Shown one piece after another: positions 34,400-46,059 of a stretch of 64,000 nt of DNA (within the stretch, counting starts at the first letter, position 1; each line of letters begins with the position of its first letter). The position numbers and the translations under genes were made by a program. The stretch comes from Jacaranda mimosifolia (lineage: Eukaryota > Streptophyta > Magnoliopsida > Lamiales > Bignoniaceae): positions 22,979,744 to 23,043,743 of the forward strand of contig CM032123.1 in assembly GCA_018894105.1 (NCBI GenBank), read 5' to 3'. Under the pieces are notes generated by a model that made no database searches, was not told the origin of the DNA, and worked only from the letters and a program-made list of their open reading frames with translations.

Positions 34400-35670
34400 G
34401 AAGTAGTTATCAAGCCTTGGGAGCAACTTTGCCAGTTAATGAACTAGAATTAGCAGCTGCCGTGTCAAAGCAGTTGGAACTCTTACAACAACAAAGTAAT
34501 GTGCCAGCCTTCAACATAGTTCCTACCTATATGCAGATAAACAACAACCACCAAATGGCCCCAACAATGTACCTAGAGACAAGATAGAGCCCTAGGTGCT
34601 GACTGCATCGCTTGCAACAAGATTGCGACCTAGATCAAAATGGCCAAAGCTTTCAGCCAGCTGAACTTCATAACTAGCAAGAAATCTCAAACTAAGTGCA
34701 ACAGCTAAATTGAAAACTTGAAGATCTTTCAAGAAACACTCAAAATATTTGTCTATGGGGGTTGAACATGACAAAGAAGAAAGAACCAAGAATCCCCATT
34801 CATCCCAAACATTATGGATAAAAGGGTACATCCAAATAGTAAAACCCTAACTGGATTACCCAGATATGACAGATTTATAGACCCGTACTAACATCTATTA
34901 CAGTTTGAGCACATCATGTAGTTGCAGAGACATAACAATAACATACACACAAAATAGCTCATCGCTACTTTTCAAGGAATAGCTCTGGATTGGTTCTTAC
35001 AATCACTTGTGCAAAAGTTCCTTCACCAATTTGCGAGCAAGCACAAATCCAAACTACCATACACTTATCTACACTCGGTTCATCAAAATGAAGAGGAGTC
35101 CCTTCAAGAGTCTTTTACTCACTTTAATAATGAAGTTTTAAAGACTGGTAATGCAAGAGTAGATTTTTTGGTTGATTTTTTGTTTCTAGGGCTTTTACAC
35201 AAAGATTATGCTAATGCTCTAGTCTGAGAGCGACCCTAGACTATGGAGCACTTACTTGACCTTGCTGGCAAATACATGATGCAGGAAGAAATAAATAGAA
35301 TTAAATTTGGAGGGGTCGAGCAACAACAGAAAGTTGAAGATAAAGTCTAAGAAGGATGACAAAAGCTAAAAAGATAGATACAATTCGCCGATAAAGAGAT
35401 TTGATCAATATACACCATTGAATGACACCAGAAAGGAGGTTAGAAGGCCATGATATCCTAAAGAGTCTAAGGAAGCTATCAGAGAGACCAAAGGCAAGCA
35501 ATCCAAAAAATAGTTTTATTTCCACCGGTAGAAAGGCCATAATACAAAGGATTGCTTTCAATTATATGATGAGATTGAATGTCTCATCCAACAAGAGCAT
35601 CTCAAAAAATATATTGCCAGCCGATATGATACCAAAAATAAAAATTGACCTCATCATCTAGGAAAACGAT
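34400..35670 (+). pseudogene. gypsy-A gag, degenerate
   Basis: Broken frames match the gypsy-B gag: PFIPNIMDKRV..LTGLPRYD (about 34790-34860), then FLHQFASKHKSKLPYTYLHS and ESLQESFTHFNNEVLKTGN (35009-35227), typical of the plant retrotransposon gag domain (LQ..ES...F..RF..E). 35422-35661 corresponds to the C-terminal gag part of gypsy-B. Stops and frameshifts separate the pieces. Confidence 0.8.
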
Positions 35671-35699
35671 GCAGAAACAGTTTATCAGCGAAGGCTATG

Positions 35700-36530
35700 A
35701 ACGGGGCACTATTTTTTATGTATCTACCAGTTCACAACCCATACTGATGAGGGTTCGGAATATCCTCTGGATTGGTTTGGAAGGAATCTAGTCCACTTCA
35801 CTAGGATCTAGTCGATTGTGCTACGATTGAGAGTTAAAGGGTGAGTCTTGAAACCACAGAGAAATGTCAAGCTTGCCGAGAGAGCCCTCGGGGATGGCCC
35901 TCCAACGGTCAAGTTAGTGTTCTGATCGAACTGGAGACTCGTGTTGTTTAGTAGGGGACTTAAGAGATAATAGTGGCATACCTTGTGAGAAGCTGGCCAT
36001 GGTGTATTTATAGCCTTCTCTGGATTATTAATATGTCTATGATGCCCTGTTGTGCATGAGAAGCTCTATCCCTTGCATGGGGACCTTTAAGTCATCTCAC
36101 ATATCGGTACTATTCCAGGTGACCTCATCTCCCTCTTGCAGGGATAGAGAGGTACACCAGTGGTGTGCCCTCTCCCTAGCGTGGAAGTATTGGTGTGGCA
36201 TGCGCAATTAATGCGGTGGCCTGTCGCCTATCAGCGTATTAAATGCGGCAGGGTAAAGGTTATGTACTCACCCGACCGACCTGGTCAAATTAGGACCTTG
36301 CAGTCATGAGAGATCAATCGCCAGGCTAGCGTTGGAGGTAGGATGGACAAGTAGGCGCCGCCTCCGATTAGGATCATCGCTACGATCGACCTGCTTTGGG
36401 TGGAATCGATGTGGAAGGTCGACCACACGGGTGGACCTTAAGGAGGCAACATGCTAGTGATGTACTCTTGGGTCGATAATCTTTGGACTGGGCTTATTGG
36501 GCCAGCCCATTTCATGACAAGTTAATATCC
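35700..36530. other. Unassigned insertion between gag and protease of gypsy-A
   Basis: Less AT-rich block that has no counterpart in gypsy-B, where gag and protease are closer. The minus strand has a TATA-like CTATAAATACACC (about 36001-36013), suggesting part of an antisense LTR. An end CATGACA at about 36520 would fit an LTR start TGTCATG on the minus strand, but no partner or target duplication was found. Confidence 0.35.
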
Positions 36531-36599
36531 TTTGGGTTGGACCTATTGGGCCACCCTATATCACATACATTTACTAATGACACCTCAAACACCTACCAA

Positions 36600-38790
36600 T
36601 ACATTACTATGAATTGCGACCTGACTACCCCATGGTAGTCATACTAGTGATCGCAAATTACTCTATTCGGAAGATCCTAGTTGATAGTTGAACTTTTGCC
36701 AACATATTCTTTGCTGCCACTTTGAATAAAATGGACATCGGACTAGGGGTGTAAAAAAAAAAATCGAAACCGACCAGAAATTGAAAAAACCGAACCGAAC
36801 CATTTCGGTTTTTCATTTAAAAAAAAATTGGTTTTCGGTTTTTTTGGTTTTTTTATTCGGTTAACCGAAATCGAATTGAAAAATCGAAAAAAATGGTTTA
36901 ATTCGGTTAACCAAACCGAAAAACATAAACTTTTTTTTTAATTTTTTTTATATACAATTTTATTATTCAATCACTACTAGTTTTAGTTTTATTTCACATT
37001 TTTTATTAAATTTTTTAAGTCTAAGATAAATAAATATAAAATTTTAAATAATGTAAATGTTAATATATTTTAAAAATTTTGGGATAAATAAAAAAAAAAT
37101 TGATAAGGTGAAATAATTGAGAGAAAAAAAAGTAAATAATATATCAAAATAGTTATTAAAAACCTTATGTTTTGTAAATAATATAGATATTAATATATGA
37201 AATATAAAAACATGAATAGTTATGATACAAAGAGAAAAAAAATGATATTTTTTTCTAAACTCAAATGGTACAATTGCATGATTTTTTTATTATATGAACT
37301 AATACACGTTACATATAAAAAAAAAAGATGATTATGATTTAAACAGCAAAAAATGTTATATTAAAAGAAAATTAATTAATTAATTAAACTTATATATATT
37401 ATAGGGTATGTTGATGAGCAAAATTGAAATTTCAACTTAAATTGCAAACTAAGGGATAAGGGATTGAATTCTATTCGGCTATTCCTATGGTAATACTAAT
37501 AGTATGTTGCATCTGCTAACCAATAAAGATTTTACCTATATTATTGTAAAAACAAAGGCCATTTTGTATCTAAAATAGAAGTTATTCTTGTTCATTTACA
37601 TAATTTGTCCTTTTAATTATTTCAACAACAAAAATTGACAATATAGTTTGAAGGATAAATTGGAGAATTCAACATAAAAAAAATAGTTTGGAAATGATGA
37701 TTTAATAAAGTTATAATTGTATTTTTCACAAAAATTACAAATCAGCAATCTATATTATGATGTCATTGGATCAATTAGCTATTTAACTTTAGTAAATTGA
37801 GTTTAAGATTTAATTCGCTATTCGATCTTAGTAGTTAATGTTTGAATATGCAAAAATCACATACATCTACCTTGGCGATTATAAGTTAGCAATTTTAGCA
37901 TACTCAATGTCTATACTAAAATTTTTATAACATAAAATAATTAAAATATTTATTTATCTTCTTAAATTTATAATATTTTAAATGTATTTGTTTAGAATAG
38001 ATAAATTATAATTTAATCAAAACAAATATTTTCAATATAGAAAAAAAAGTAATCTAAATCAATATTTTCACCGAAAAAGAAATATTTTTATCAAATAATT
38101 TTTTTAGTGCTAAAAGAATAAGTTACCCAATTAAAATTTTTAATTAACTGACTTACTTTTATCAAACAAACTTTTATAACACTTTCTTGGTAAAAAAACA
38201 AGTTTTTCTTTTTTTTTGCTTTTTTTTTCCAGTTCGGTTTCGATTTTAACCGAAAAAACCAAAAAAAAAAAAATGGTTCGGTTTCGATTATGGTTTTGGA
38301 AAAATTGATTTTTTCGGTTAACCGACCGAACCATTCGATTCGGTGGGTTTTATCCGAATGAACACCCCTACATCGGACCCCTACACATTCAGCCGATTAG
38401 CAACCCCCTTGTTGAGTTCAGAGGGTCCAACATTATACTACTTTGGTTCATTCAGCTAACCATCTCATTCGGAATTATACCAAGAATAAGATATTGATGA
38501 TGCAATACCTAGTAGTTGACGCCCTATTCGCATATAATGTGCTTCTAGACCGATCCACACTCAACAACTTCAAGGCAATCGACTCGACTTATCATCAAAA
38601 AATCAAATTCCTAACTTCAACTGGTACGAGAGAACTAGTCTGCAGTGTTGAAGAAGCCCAGAAATGTTATGCCTTATCTGCTGATTCTAAGTGCCTCAAG
38701 CACAATCTGACTACCTTAATTAAAATGGAAGCTAAGGATGACCAAAAGGCCCGACCAAGAAAAGGAAAATGTATGGAGGGTCAAACATGA
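36600..38790 (+). pseudogene. gypsy-A protease, split by an hAT-like element
   Basis: The left part (about 36640-36735) reads VILVIANYSIRKILVD followed by FANIFFAATLNKMDIG, the retropepsin start of plant gypsy elements. The right part (38379-38790) reads YLVVDALFAYNVLLDRSTLN and STYHQKIKFLTSTG, the usual C-terminal protease residues (FLVVD.P.AYN..LGR..L). The two parts join across the element at 36744-38370 with its 8-bp duplication. The active-site triad has lost its form in the left part. No RT follows. Confidence 0.8.
36744..38370. mobile_element. hAT-like non-autonomous element, CGGTTAACCG type
   Basis: 1627 bp with ends TAGGGGTGTAAAAA and TGAACACCCCTA and a perfect 8-bp duplication CATCGGAC (36736-36743 and 38371-38378). 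The first 200 and last 170 bases consist largely of CGGTTTCGGTTAACCGAA-like words in opposite orientation; the centre is very AT-rich with no transposase. It splits the gypsy-A protease. Confidence 0.92.
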
Positions 38791-38799
38791 ACACAACAC

Positions 38800-39499
38800 C
38801 AGCTAAGATGGCCAACTCTCTACTTTAGACTCGATAGCTGAAGTCCGTTTACCTATTACCATTTTTTAAACATGTTTTTAGTCTTGTATTTTTTAAATAT
38901 TAATCTTAATGAAAAATATTCACTTTCCTTAGTGCAATCATTTATATTCAACTTAAGTCCACAAAGCTGTAAATATGCTACTATGTGGACCACCAACATA
39001 CGTACGGGAGTCATCCTGACAAGTTAACTAATCAACACGGACTCCCGGATGAGAATGGTCAATAAAAACCCAAAACTCGAACTCCATGATGAGAAATGGC
39101 GACGAGCAAGCATAAAAGCACGGATTAAAGGCATTGACCAACTGCCTAAAAATGCATTCATTTATTGGACTTTCTGAAGAGAAAATGAAATAGCAATTAA
39201 TAAGAATCAAAGGTTATATTCCTTGCCGAGGCTTCGCCCTACGACCTCACCACTCAATAAGGAATAGAGGGGAAAAAGAAACAGAAAAAAAAAGGAGAAA
39301 CCTAAGACACAATCTAAGATTGAGAAAATAAAGGCAAACAAAAGTACAATCATCAATAAAAAATAAAGTCGGCAATAATAGAAGAGATTCCATAACATTG
39401 AGATTGTCCAAACAGTAGATACAATCACATTCCAAAAAGAAATAAGAACAATAACAATATCAAACAATAGCAGAATTGTGAAAAACATAGTAAAGGGCC
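38800..39499. other. gypsy-A spacer between protease and antisense ORF
   Basis: No coding evidence on the plus strand. The minus-strand frames at 39207-39503 are hydrophobic reads of an AG-rich tract. The sequence lies where RT and integrase would be in a complete element. Confidence 0.45.
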
Positions 39500-40740
39500 T
39501 CAAGACTCATTGGTAGCTGGAGTATCCCCGAATAGGCCGAGCCCGAAGGTCGAGGGACCATCTCTCTTCCTAACGGTGGGGCCAATATCTTTGGCCACTT
39601 GCTCGGCCATAATCTTGTCCACAAAGTCCAAAGTGAATCCATACTCCGCTAGAATTCAATTCCCATGGTGAGAAGCTGCCTCACAGCCCTATAAAAGCCA
39701 CTTTAGATATCTTCACTACCTGATTCTCAAGCAGGCCTCCTCAAAGGCTAAAGACTTTACAAAGGCGATAATAACCAACTTTTTACCTCTTGAAGGCACA
39801 AGTCGAAGGTCAACAAGACTTCTTTGCTAGTGAACTCTTCACCCTGTTTAAAGCCCCATGCCTTTATGGCCTTCACCTTCTCTTGAAGCTAAGCAACCTT
39901 CTCGCTCAACTCACCTACTTTCACTCTCAATTGTGTTTTCTCCTCCAAAATGTTCTAGTATACCTCTAAAGTTGGTCAACAGAAATCGCAGTTGTTAGTT
40001 CTTCCACCCTAAAATGAAGTGATTCCGTCTCCACTACCTTTTCCTAGAAAGTGCTAGCTAATTCCCCTTAAGTTCCTTCACCAAGGCCATCCACTTTTTC
40101 ATGTCCTTCATTGCCACAGTATGTCAGCAGTATAAAGCATAAGCAATTTGGGTAGTCTGCGAAAAATGTGGGTCAAATCGAGCATAAGACTAGACCACAG
40201 AGGATACCAAGTTATGATGATAAGAGAACAATTGCATGGCCTGCAACCCCGAGACCTCCATCAGCGTATCCATATCCCTAGGAAACAGTTGAGCACTTAA
40301 GGATTCCAAGTAGGTCTAGACATCTAATAAGCTATCGATGAAGTTATGCTTGTTGCTCACATTTAGGAAGTGAGGCTCAAGAAAGGAATATAAACGCAAC
40401 TGGGACTTTCATGACATGGCCTGCAGGTGCATTGCCAGCTTTGTGAAGGGACAGCTTAGGTCGTCATCGTTTGTGTGAGCCTTTTTAGATTTGATAGCTG
40501 AAGGCTCAAGATCCATCAGTCTCTTACCTTTGTCCCCATAAGGGACGAGAAAGGCCCCCTCCGGAGGGCTAGCAGAGTGAGGAGAAAAGGCCGAGGTCAA
40601 GATACTAGCTAGGGTCCCAGTCGAAGAAGTAGCGGCAGAAGCTGAGAAACCTTCTTCTACAATACTAAAGCGATTGGCAGATCAGACCAGCGACCTCACC
40701 AATTTCTTATCACAGCTTGACATCTCGAGACTTTGATCTG
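39500..40740 (-). pseudogene. gypsy-A antisense ORF, C-terminal part
   Basis: Minus-strand reading stays protein-like over more than 1 kb with a few frame changes: DLEPSAIKSKKAHTNDDDLS and FTKLAMHLQAMS (40600-40409), a middle part around 40380-39900, and the end AEYGFTLDFVDKIMAEQVA..GLGLFGDTPATNES with a stop at 39500-39502. Tat-lineage gypsy elements are known to carry additional ORFs in antisense near the 3' end, with a plant mobile/transposase-like N-terminal domain and a coiled-coil rear part; this fits. The N-terminal part lies right of gypsy-B (53150-53712). Confidence 0.6.
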
Positions 40741-40837
40741 AAATGAACAAAACCAAGGGTCAACAAACCAAGTAGTTATGAAAAGCAAAACACAGTTAAA
40801 GGGTATATGGAAGCAGAATACCACAAAGCAATTTATA

Positions 40838-41672
40838 TGGGATAGCCCAACCCAATAACACTCGACCAGACCAAAGATATGGCGTGGAATAGCCCAATTA
40901 GCTATCAAACCTAGCCCATTGGTGATCGGCTAGATTATCAATCAGACCCAATCTTATTGGGCCTTTTCGTCAGCACGAGTATCTTCATCTTCCCAATCGA
41001 CCAGAGCATAGTCGATCATATTAAGAATGTTTGTTCAACACTCAATCAGAGAGAGATTTGAATCCAATAGAGCTCTGTCGTGTCGACCGAAGCTTGCACA
41101 AGTAACTTACTGGCAAGTATTCGCTTCTACCCCAAGAGGTTGAATGGACCCGACCGCCTCTTGGTTGCGTTAAATACTCTGCTAGGCGACATGCCTCTAT
41201 ATTAATGACGCGTGCCACCGCTAGTACCACGTTTTCAACCACGCCAAGGTAGTGCGCAGCTCCTCCATATCACCTTGTCCTATGGAGCTGGAGAAGACGC
41301 CACGTGGAATAGTACACAAGGTGGAGAAGACTTAAAGGTCCTCAAGTAAGGAAAAATGCCCTTTTCTATTTACACGGAGCATCATATACATATTAATCTC
41401 TCCTGAAATGTTATAAATACCTGTTGCCACCCTTCAGCAAGGTATGCACATTATTTCTCAAAGCTATCACTTTGCTGCTCTACCTTCTAGTCGATAAATA
41501 TTGACTAAGCGTCGGAGTACCTTAGCTGAGGATGCCTCGGCTAGCCTGACGTGTGTTGTTGGTTATAGGACTCAATCCAATTGCGTTACCACACCTCTTT
41601 CTCAACCTCTCATCCGGTCGATTAGATTGGATCTTAGCCTATTACATTACCAAACAACTGATACCATCATCA
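40838..41672 (+). repeat. 5' LTR of gypsy-B
   Basis: 835 bp, starts TGGGATAGCC and ends ACCATCATCA. It matches 52283-53130 along its length, for example GTGGAATAGCCCAATT, CAGAGAGAGATTTGAATCCAA, CTGCTCTACCTTCTAGT, and the end GGATCTTAGCCTATTACATT. GTTATAAATACC at about 41410 is a likely TATA box. Confidence 0.92.
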
Positions 41673-41692
41673 TTTGGCGCCGTCTATGGGAA
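41673..41692 (+). other. Primer-binding site of gypsy-B
   Basis: TTTGGCGCCGTCTATGGGAA directly follows the 5' LTR. TGGCGCC-starting sites are typical of Tat/gypsy plant elements. Confidence 0.82.
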
Positions 41693-41789
41693 ACTTGAGT
41701 CAGTAACTAAGAAAAAATGGTTAACACAAGGCAAGCCATTTTCCTAAAGAGATGAGAACAGAATATCATTTACCCCTCCTCCTCGACCC

Positions 41790-43380
41790 CAACAAGAACC
41801 CGATGTGGCTGGACCTAGCTCCTAGCTAGAACAAGTAGTCACTTTGATTGTGCCCCAGCTTATGCAGCTGATAAGCGAGCAGATATCAGCCCAGATTTCA
41901 GCTCAGCTATCTACTACCCTTAACAAGCATAACAATCAGCCCGGACTAGCCGCTAACGCTACTTCTCAACCTTCACAGCACAAGGAAAGGCCCTTAAAAG
42001 AGGATAGGGGCATACCAGAAATAATACGTCCTCTATCCGATGAGATGATAGCCCAGTGCATTTCCCAAGAGAAAAACCTGATCTAATCCCTAAAAAGAAA
42101 TAGTTGACTAAGTAGATCACTTCACCCGACTTGTTCGGGCCCCACAATGTGATATAGTCGAGCACCCAAGACCTCAGATGAATAGAAATCTGTCCCAGGC
42201 TGATCGGGAAGAATGGGAAGAAATATCCCACCAAGTACAACAGTTGAACAGACGTTTGGAAGATATTTTCTAGAGGAACACAGAGAGGAACCCTCATTAT
42301 GATGGTGCTCCCCAACTTCGCCAGGAGCGTGAGTCACCGTTCGTGCAAAAGATAATCGACGAGCGCATAGCCATCGACGCTAAGGCTCCTATAGGTCTGC
42401 CTAAGTATGATAGTTCATCTGACCCGAGCGAGCACCAATTAGAATTTGAGCACCTGATGCAACTCACACGAGCACAAGGAATACATTCATCCCAAAATGC
42501 TAGTCACCATTTTTCAAGGAATTGCGCTCAATTGGTTTGCTAAATTGGAGTCGTAGTCAATTTACTAGTACGCCCAGCTTTGTGACGAGTTCCTCCACCA
42601 GTTTACTAGTTGAAGGAATGTGGAGCTCCCGTTTACCCACTTGCACACAGTTAAGTAGAATAAGGGATAGTCCCTTTGAGACTTTTTCACCAGCTTCAAC
42701 ACAGAGGTTTTCAAGATTAGCAATCCCATAATTGAGTTTTTAATCAATGTGCTTTTCTTGGGTCTTCGACATAAAGAATTCACTGATGCACTGGTCCCAA
42801 AGCGACCAAGGACAATAGAGGAGTTGCTCGACCTCGTTGAGAGGTACATGACCTAGGAGGATATGAACAAACTCAAATATGATAATTCGGACAATAACAA
42901 GAAGAAGGCTAAAGAGAAAGATGACAAACAACACAAAGATGGTCATTGATCTCCCATCAATCACTTTCACAACTACACTCTATTGAACACCACTAGAATA
43001 GAGGTGTTGTTCGCCATTCAGCACGACAACCTCCTCAAGAAACCCAGAAAATTGATCGAAAACTAAAGCAATAAAGAGATCCAAAACATACTGTCACTTC
43101 CATAGGCAAAAAGGCCATGACACGGAGGATTGTTTCAACCTACACGATGAGATTGAAAAGCTAATTCGACAAGGGCACCTAAAAAAATTCATAGATGAAA
43201 GAGCTAAATAAGAGATGGGCCAAATCGACTAGACTTCCCATAGAGAAAGGTTGGTTAGCTCGAGGAAAGAAGATAAGGGTAAAAAGCCTACACATGATCC
43301 CGCCCACCCATTAGAGGAGTAATTAACACCATTGCTGGATAACTGATTGGAGGGGACTCCAAGTTAGCAGGAAGATAAAA
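41790..43380 (+). pseudogene. gypsy-B gag, degenerate
   Basis: Pieces in changing frames: a Gln/Ser-rich start (LMQLISEQISAQISAQLS, 41856 on), PFVQKIIDERI..GLPKYDSSSDPSEHQLEFEHL (42334-42455), the retrotransposon gag domain around 42570-42850 (FFTSFNTEVFKISN, FLGLRHKEFTDALVPKRP, ELLDLVERYM) and a short Lys-rich tail. In intact elements Gag packages the RNA. Several stops and at least three frameshifts. Confidence 0.85.
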
Positions 43381-43384
43381 TTAA

Positions 43385-43980
43385 ATGAGGTTGGAATCGA
43401 CCAAATCTTCCCCGATTGAAACAGTATTCCAACTCTCGACCAGCGTAGAGCCCATCTCTTTCTCCGACTTCGACCTCTCACACATCAAGAATCAAGGTGT
43501 TAACAACAAGCTAGATTGCCCATTTGTTATATCTGTTGAGATAGCCAACTTTGAGGTCAGAAAGGTGTTGGTTGACAACCGCAACTCTGCAAATATAATT
43601 TTCCTATTAACGTTAAAGAGAATGAACATGAGGAAGCTAAAGTTCGAGCATGCACACGCCCCACAAGTCAGATTCGGGGAATTGGAGATCATCCCTAAAG
43701 GGTCCATAAACTTGTCCACTTAATTTAGAGAAGCACCTCAACGAAAAACGCTCATGGTCAATTACCTGGTCGTTGGTGCACCCTTTACTTATAATGCTAT
43801 CACAGACGACCCGCGTTACACGACTTCAGGGCCATAGTCTCGACCAACCACATGAAGTTCAAGTTTCCGACAGCCGCTAAAACTGGTGAGCTGCTTTGCA
43901 ACATGAAGGAAGCTTGGCGATGTTACATCATATCGATCGAGGTGAATGAACAGAAGGCTCGACCAAAATTAAAACTTCCA
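43385..43980 (+). pseudogene. gypsy-B protease
   Basis: Open for 112 codons from 43385: HIKNQGVNNKLDCPFVISVE, then KVLVDNRNSANIIF. The usual plant gypsy active-site form DNGSSADILF is changed to Asp-Asn-Arg (43574-43582), so the Gly of the triad is lost. After a stop the domain continues with TLMVNYLVVGAPFTYNAI. Confidence 0.82.
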
Positions 43981-44099
43981 AGAGATGTCCCAGTAATGAA
44001 ACCCGATAAGGGATAGCAAAACAAAAAAGAAAGCTTGAAGAGACTAAGTTTGAGCCCATTTGGGAGTTCAAGACCATTGAACCTGAGCCTGGGAACCCC

Positions 44100-44900
44100 A
44101 ACAAGACCACCAAGATTGGGATTGATCTTGAGAGCAGCATGGAGTGCTTGATGGTTGATTTTCTAAAAAAGAATATTGATGTTTTTGCATGGAAAGCCGC
44201 CGACCTACAGGGAATTGACCCTAGCATCATCGTCTACCACCTGAACATGGACCCCTCATACAAGCCAATCAAGCAGAAGACCAGGACATTCAATGCTGAA
44301 AGATACCAAATCATTGAAGAGGAGGTGAACAAGCTTTTAGAGGCAAGATACATTGTAGAAATTTAATATCCAAGTTGGCTTTGTAATGTAGCCCTTGTCC
44401 CTAAGAATGAAGGAAAATAAAGAATATATAATGACTTTACTGATTTGAATAAAGCTTGCTCTAAAGACCCTTATTCGCTGCCTCGCATTTATTTATTAGT
44501 TTCTGCAGTTAGGTGTGATCTTTTAAGTATGATGGATGCATTCTAAGGTTATTACCAAATTTTTATGGCCCCCAAGGACAAGGACAAGACCTCCTTCATG
44601 GTCCCCAACAGTGTATACTATTTTCTGGTCATGCCTTTCGAGCTCAAAAATGCAGGTGCAACCTATCAAAGACTTGTCAACTTTATGCTCAAAAATGAGA
44701 TCAGTAGGACCATGGAAATCTATGTAGATGACATGGTTCTTAAACTAGAAAAAGAACAAAATCACCTAGCCGACCTCAGTATACATTTTCAATATTGAGA
44801 GCCTTTGGCATGAAACTTAACCCTAACAAGTGCACGTTCGAAGTGATATGAGGAAAGTCCTTGGGATATATGGTCAGCCAGAGGGGCATCGAAGCAAACC
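44100..44900 (+). pseudogene. gypsy-B reverse transcriptase
   Basis: The RT begins with NIDVFAWKAADLQGIDPSII and KTRTFNAERYQIIEEEVNKLL; after a stop at about 44363 comes the palm with MAPKDKDKTSFMVPNSVYYF, VMPFELKNAGATYQRLVN and the catalytic YVDD at 44721-44732. A frameshift near 44795 is followed by the typical LNPNKCTFEV. Four to five in-frame stops. The catalytic motif is preserved although the frame is broken. Confidence 0.9.
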
Positions 44901-44949
44901 TACAAAAGATCTAGGCAATTTTGGACATCTCACATCTTCGAATAGTTAG

Positions 44950-45960
44950 AGATGTTCAGTGCTTGGTTGGGAGAATTATCGCTTTGGGGCATGTCATTGC
45001 TCGACTAGTTGATAAAAGCCTATTGTTCTTCAAAATTCTTAGGAATGCAAGGAAGTTCCAGTAGATGGAACAATGCGACTAGGCTTTGGTCGAATTGAAA
45101 CAATACGTATCAGCGCCACCGGTGCTTGCTAAGCCTGAGGTCAAAGAAGTTTTGCATATTTATTTGGCAGTCTTTTTGACAGCAATCAGTTCAGTTCTGG
45201 TCTTGACCAGACATGGAACCTATCGACCTGTGTAATATAGCAGCAAAGCATTGTAGGGCCCAGAACATAATTAATTAGAGATCGAAAAATTCGCCTTGGC
45301 TTTGGTCACTGCGACTGGGAAACTGAGACCCTACTTCTAATCTCACTCCATTGTTATCTTGATTAATCAACCACTAAAATAAGTATTGTCAAAGCCTAAT
45401 ATGTTGGGAAGATTGACAAAGTGGGCCATCGAGTTAGGGGAATTTGACATCACCTTCCAGCCCCGAACTGCTATAAAGGCCCAAGTGTTAGCAGACTTTG
45501 TTGCAGAGATACTCGACCTGCCTGACGAACTCGATCAAGATTCTCTCATGTGGACTTTGCATGTTGATGGATCAGCAACTTCCTCATGAAGAGGAATAAG
45601 TATTTTCTTACGCTCTCCACAGGCCAAGAAGTATGACTTCATGATTAAACTCGACTACCCATCATAAACAATGAAGCAGAATACAAGGCCCTCCTCGCTA
45701 GCATGACGATGGACATTGATAGAGGAGTCGAGCAGTTGGCAGTCATCACTGACTCATAGTTGGTCACAGAATAGTTCGAAGGAAACTTCAAATCTAAGGA
45801 AGCTACGATGAACAAATATCTAGCTAAGGTCAAAAAGCTACAGCAACAGTTTAGAAAATTCACCCTCAACCAAGTCCTTTGATCAAAAAATGAATAAGCA
45901 GATGCCCTGTCAAAATTCACCAGCTCGACAAAAGGAACCAAGGATAGAACCATCACATTT
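44950..45960 (+). pseudogene. gypsy-B RNase H and second RNase H-like domain
   Basis: The first RNase H is seen as IYLAVFLTAISSVLVL and LEIEKFALALVTATGKLRPYF (about 45155-45340). After QPRTAIKAQVLADFVAEI (45455-45510) comes WTLHVDGSATSS (45550-45585), the start of a second RNase H domain (W.L.VDGS). Two such domains in tandem are known for the Tat lineage. Stops within both. Confidence 0.78.
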
Positions 45961-46059
45961 TTTATTGTCGAAAAACCCACTGTAGTCTTGACCAGAACTT
46001 GGTTGGGCAGATTGAAGAAGTAACTCCCTCTTAGCAAGACCAAATAAAAGCTTACTTAA

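Noticed and set aside
41959..42315. 118-codon minus-strand frame
   Set aside because: Antisense of the gypsy-B gag; the sense strand has clear gag words.
45645..46043. 132-codon minus-strand frame
   Set aside because: Antisense of the second RNase H and pre-integrase part of gypsy-B; no pattern of its own.
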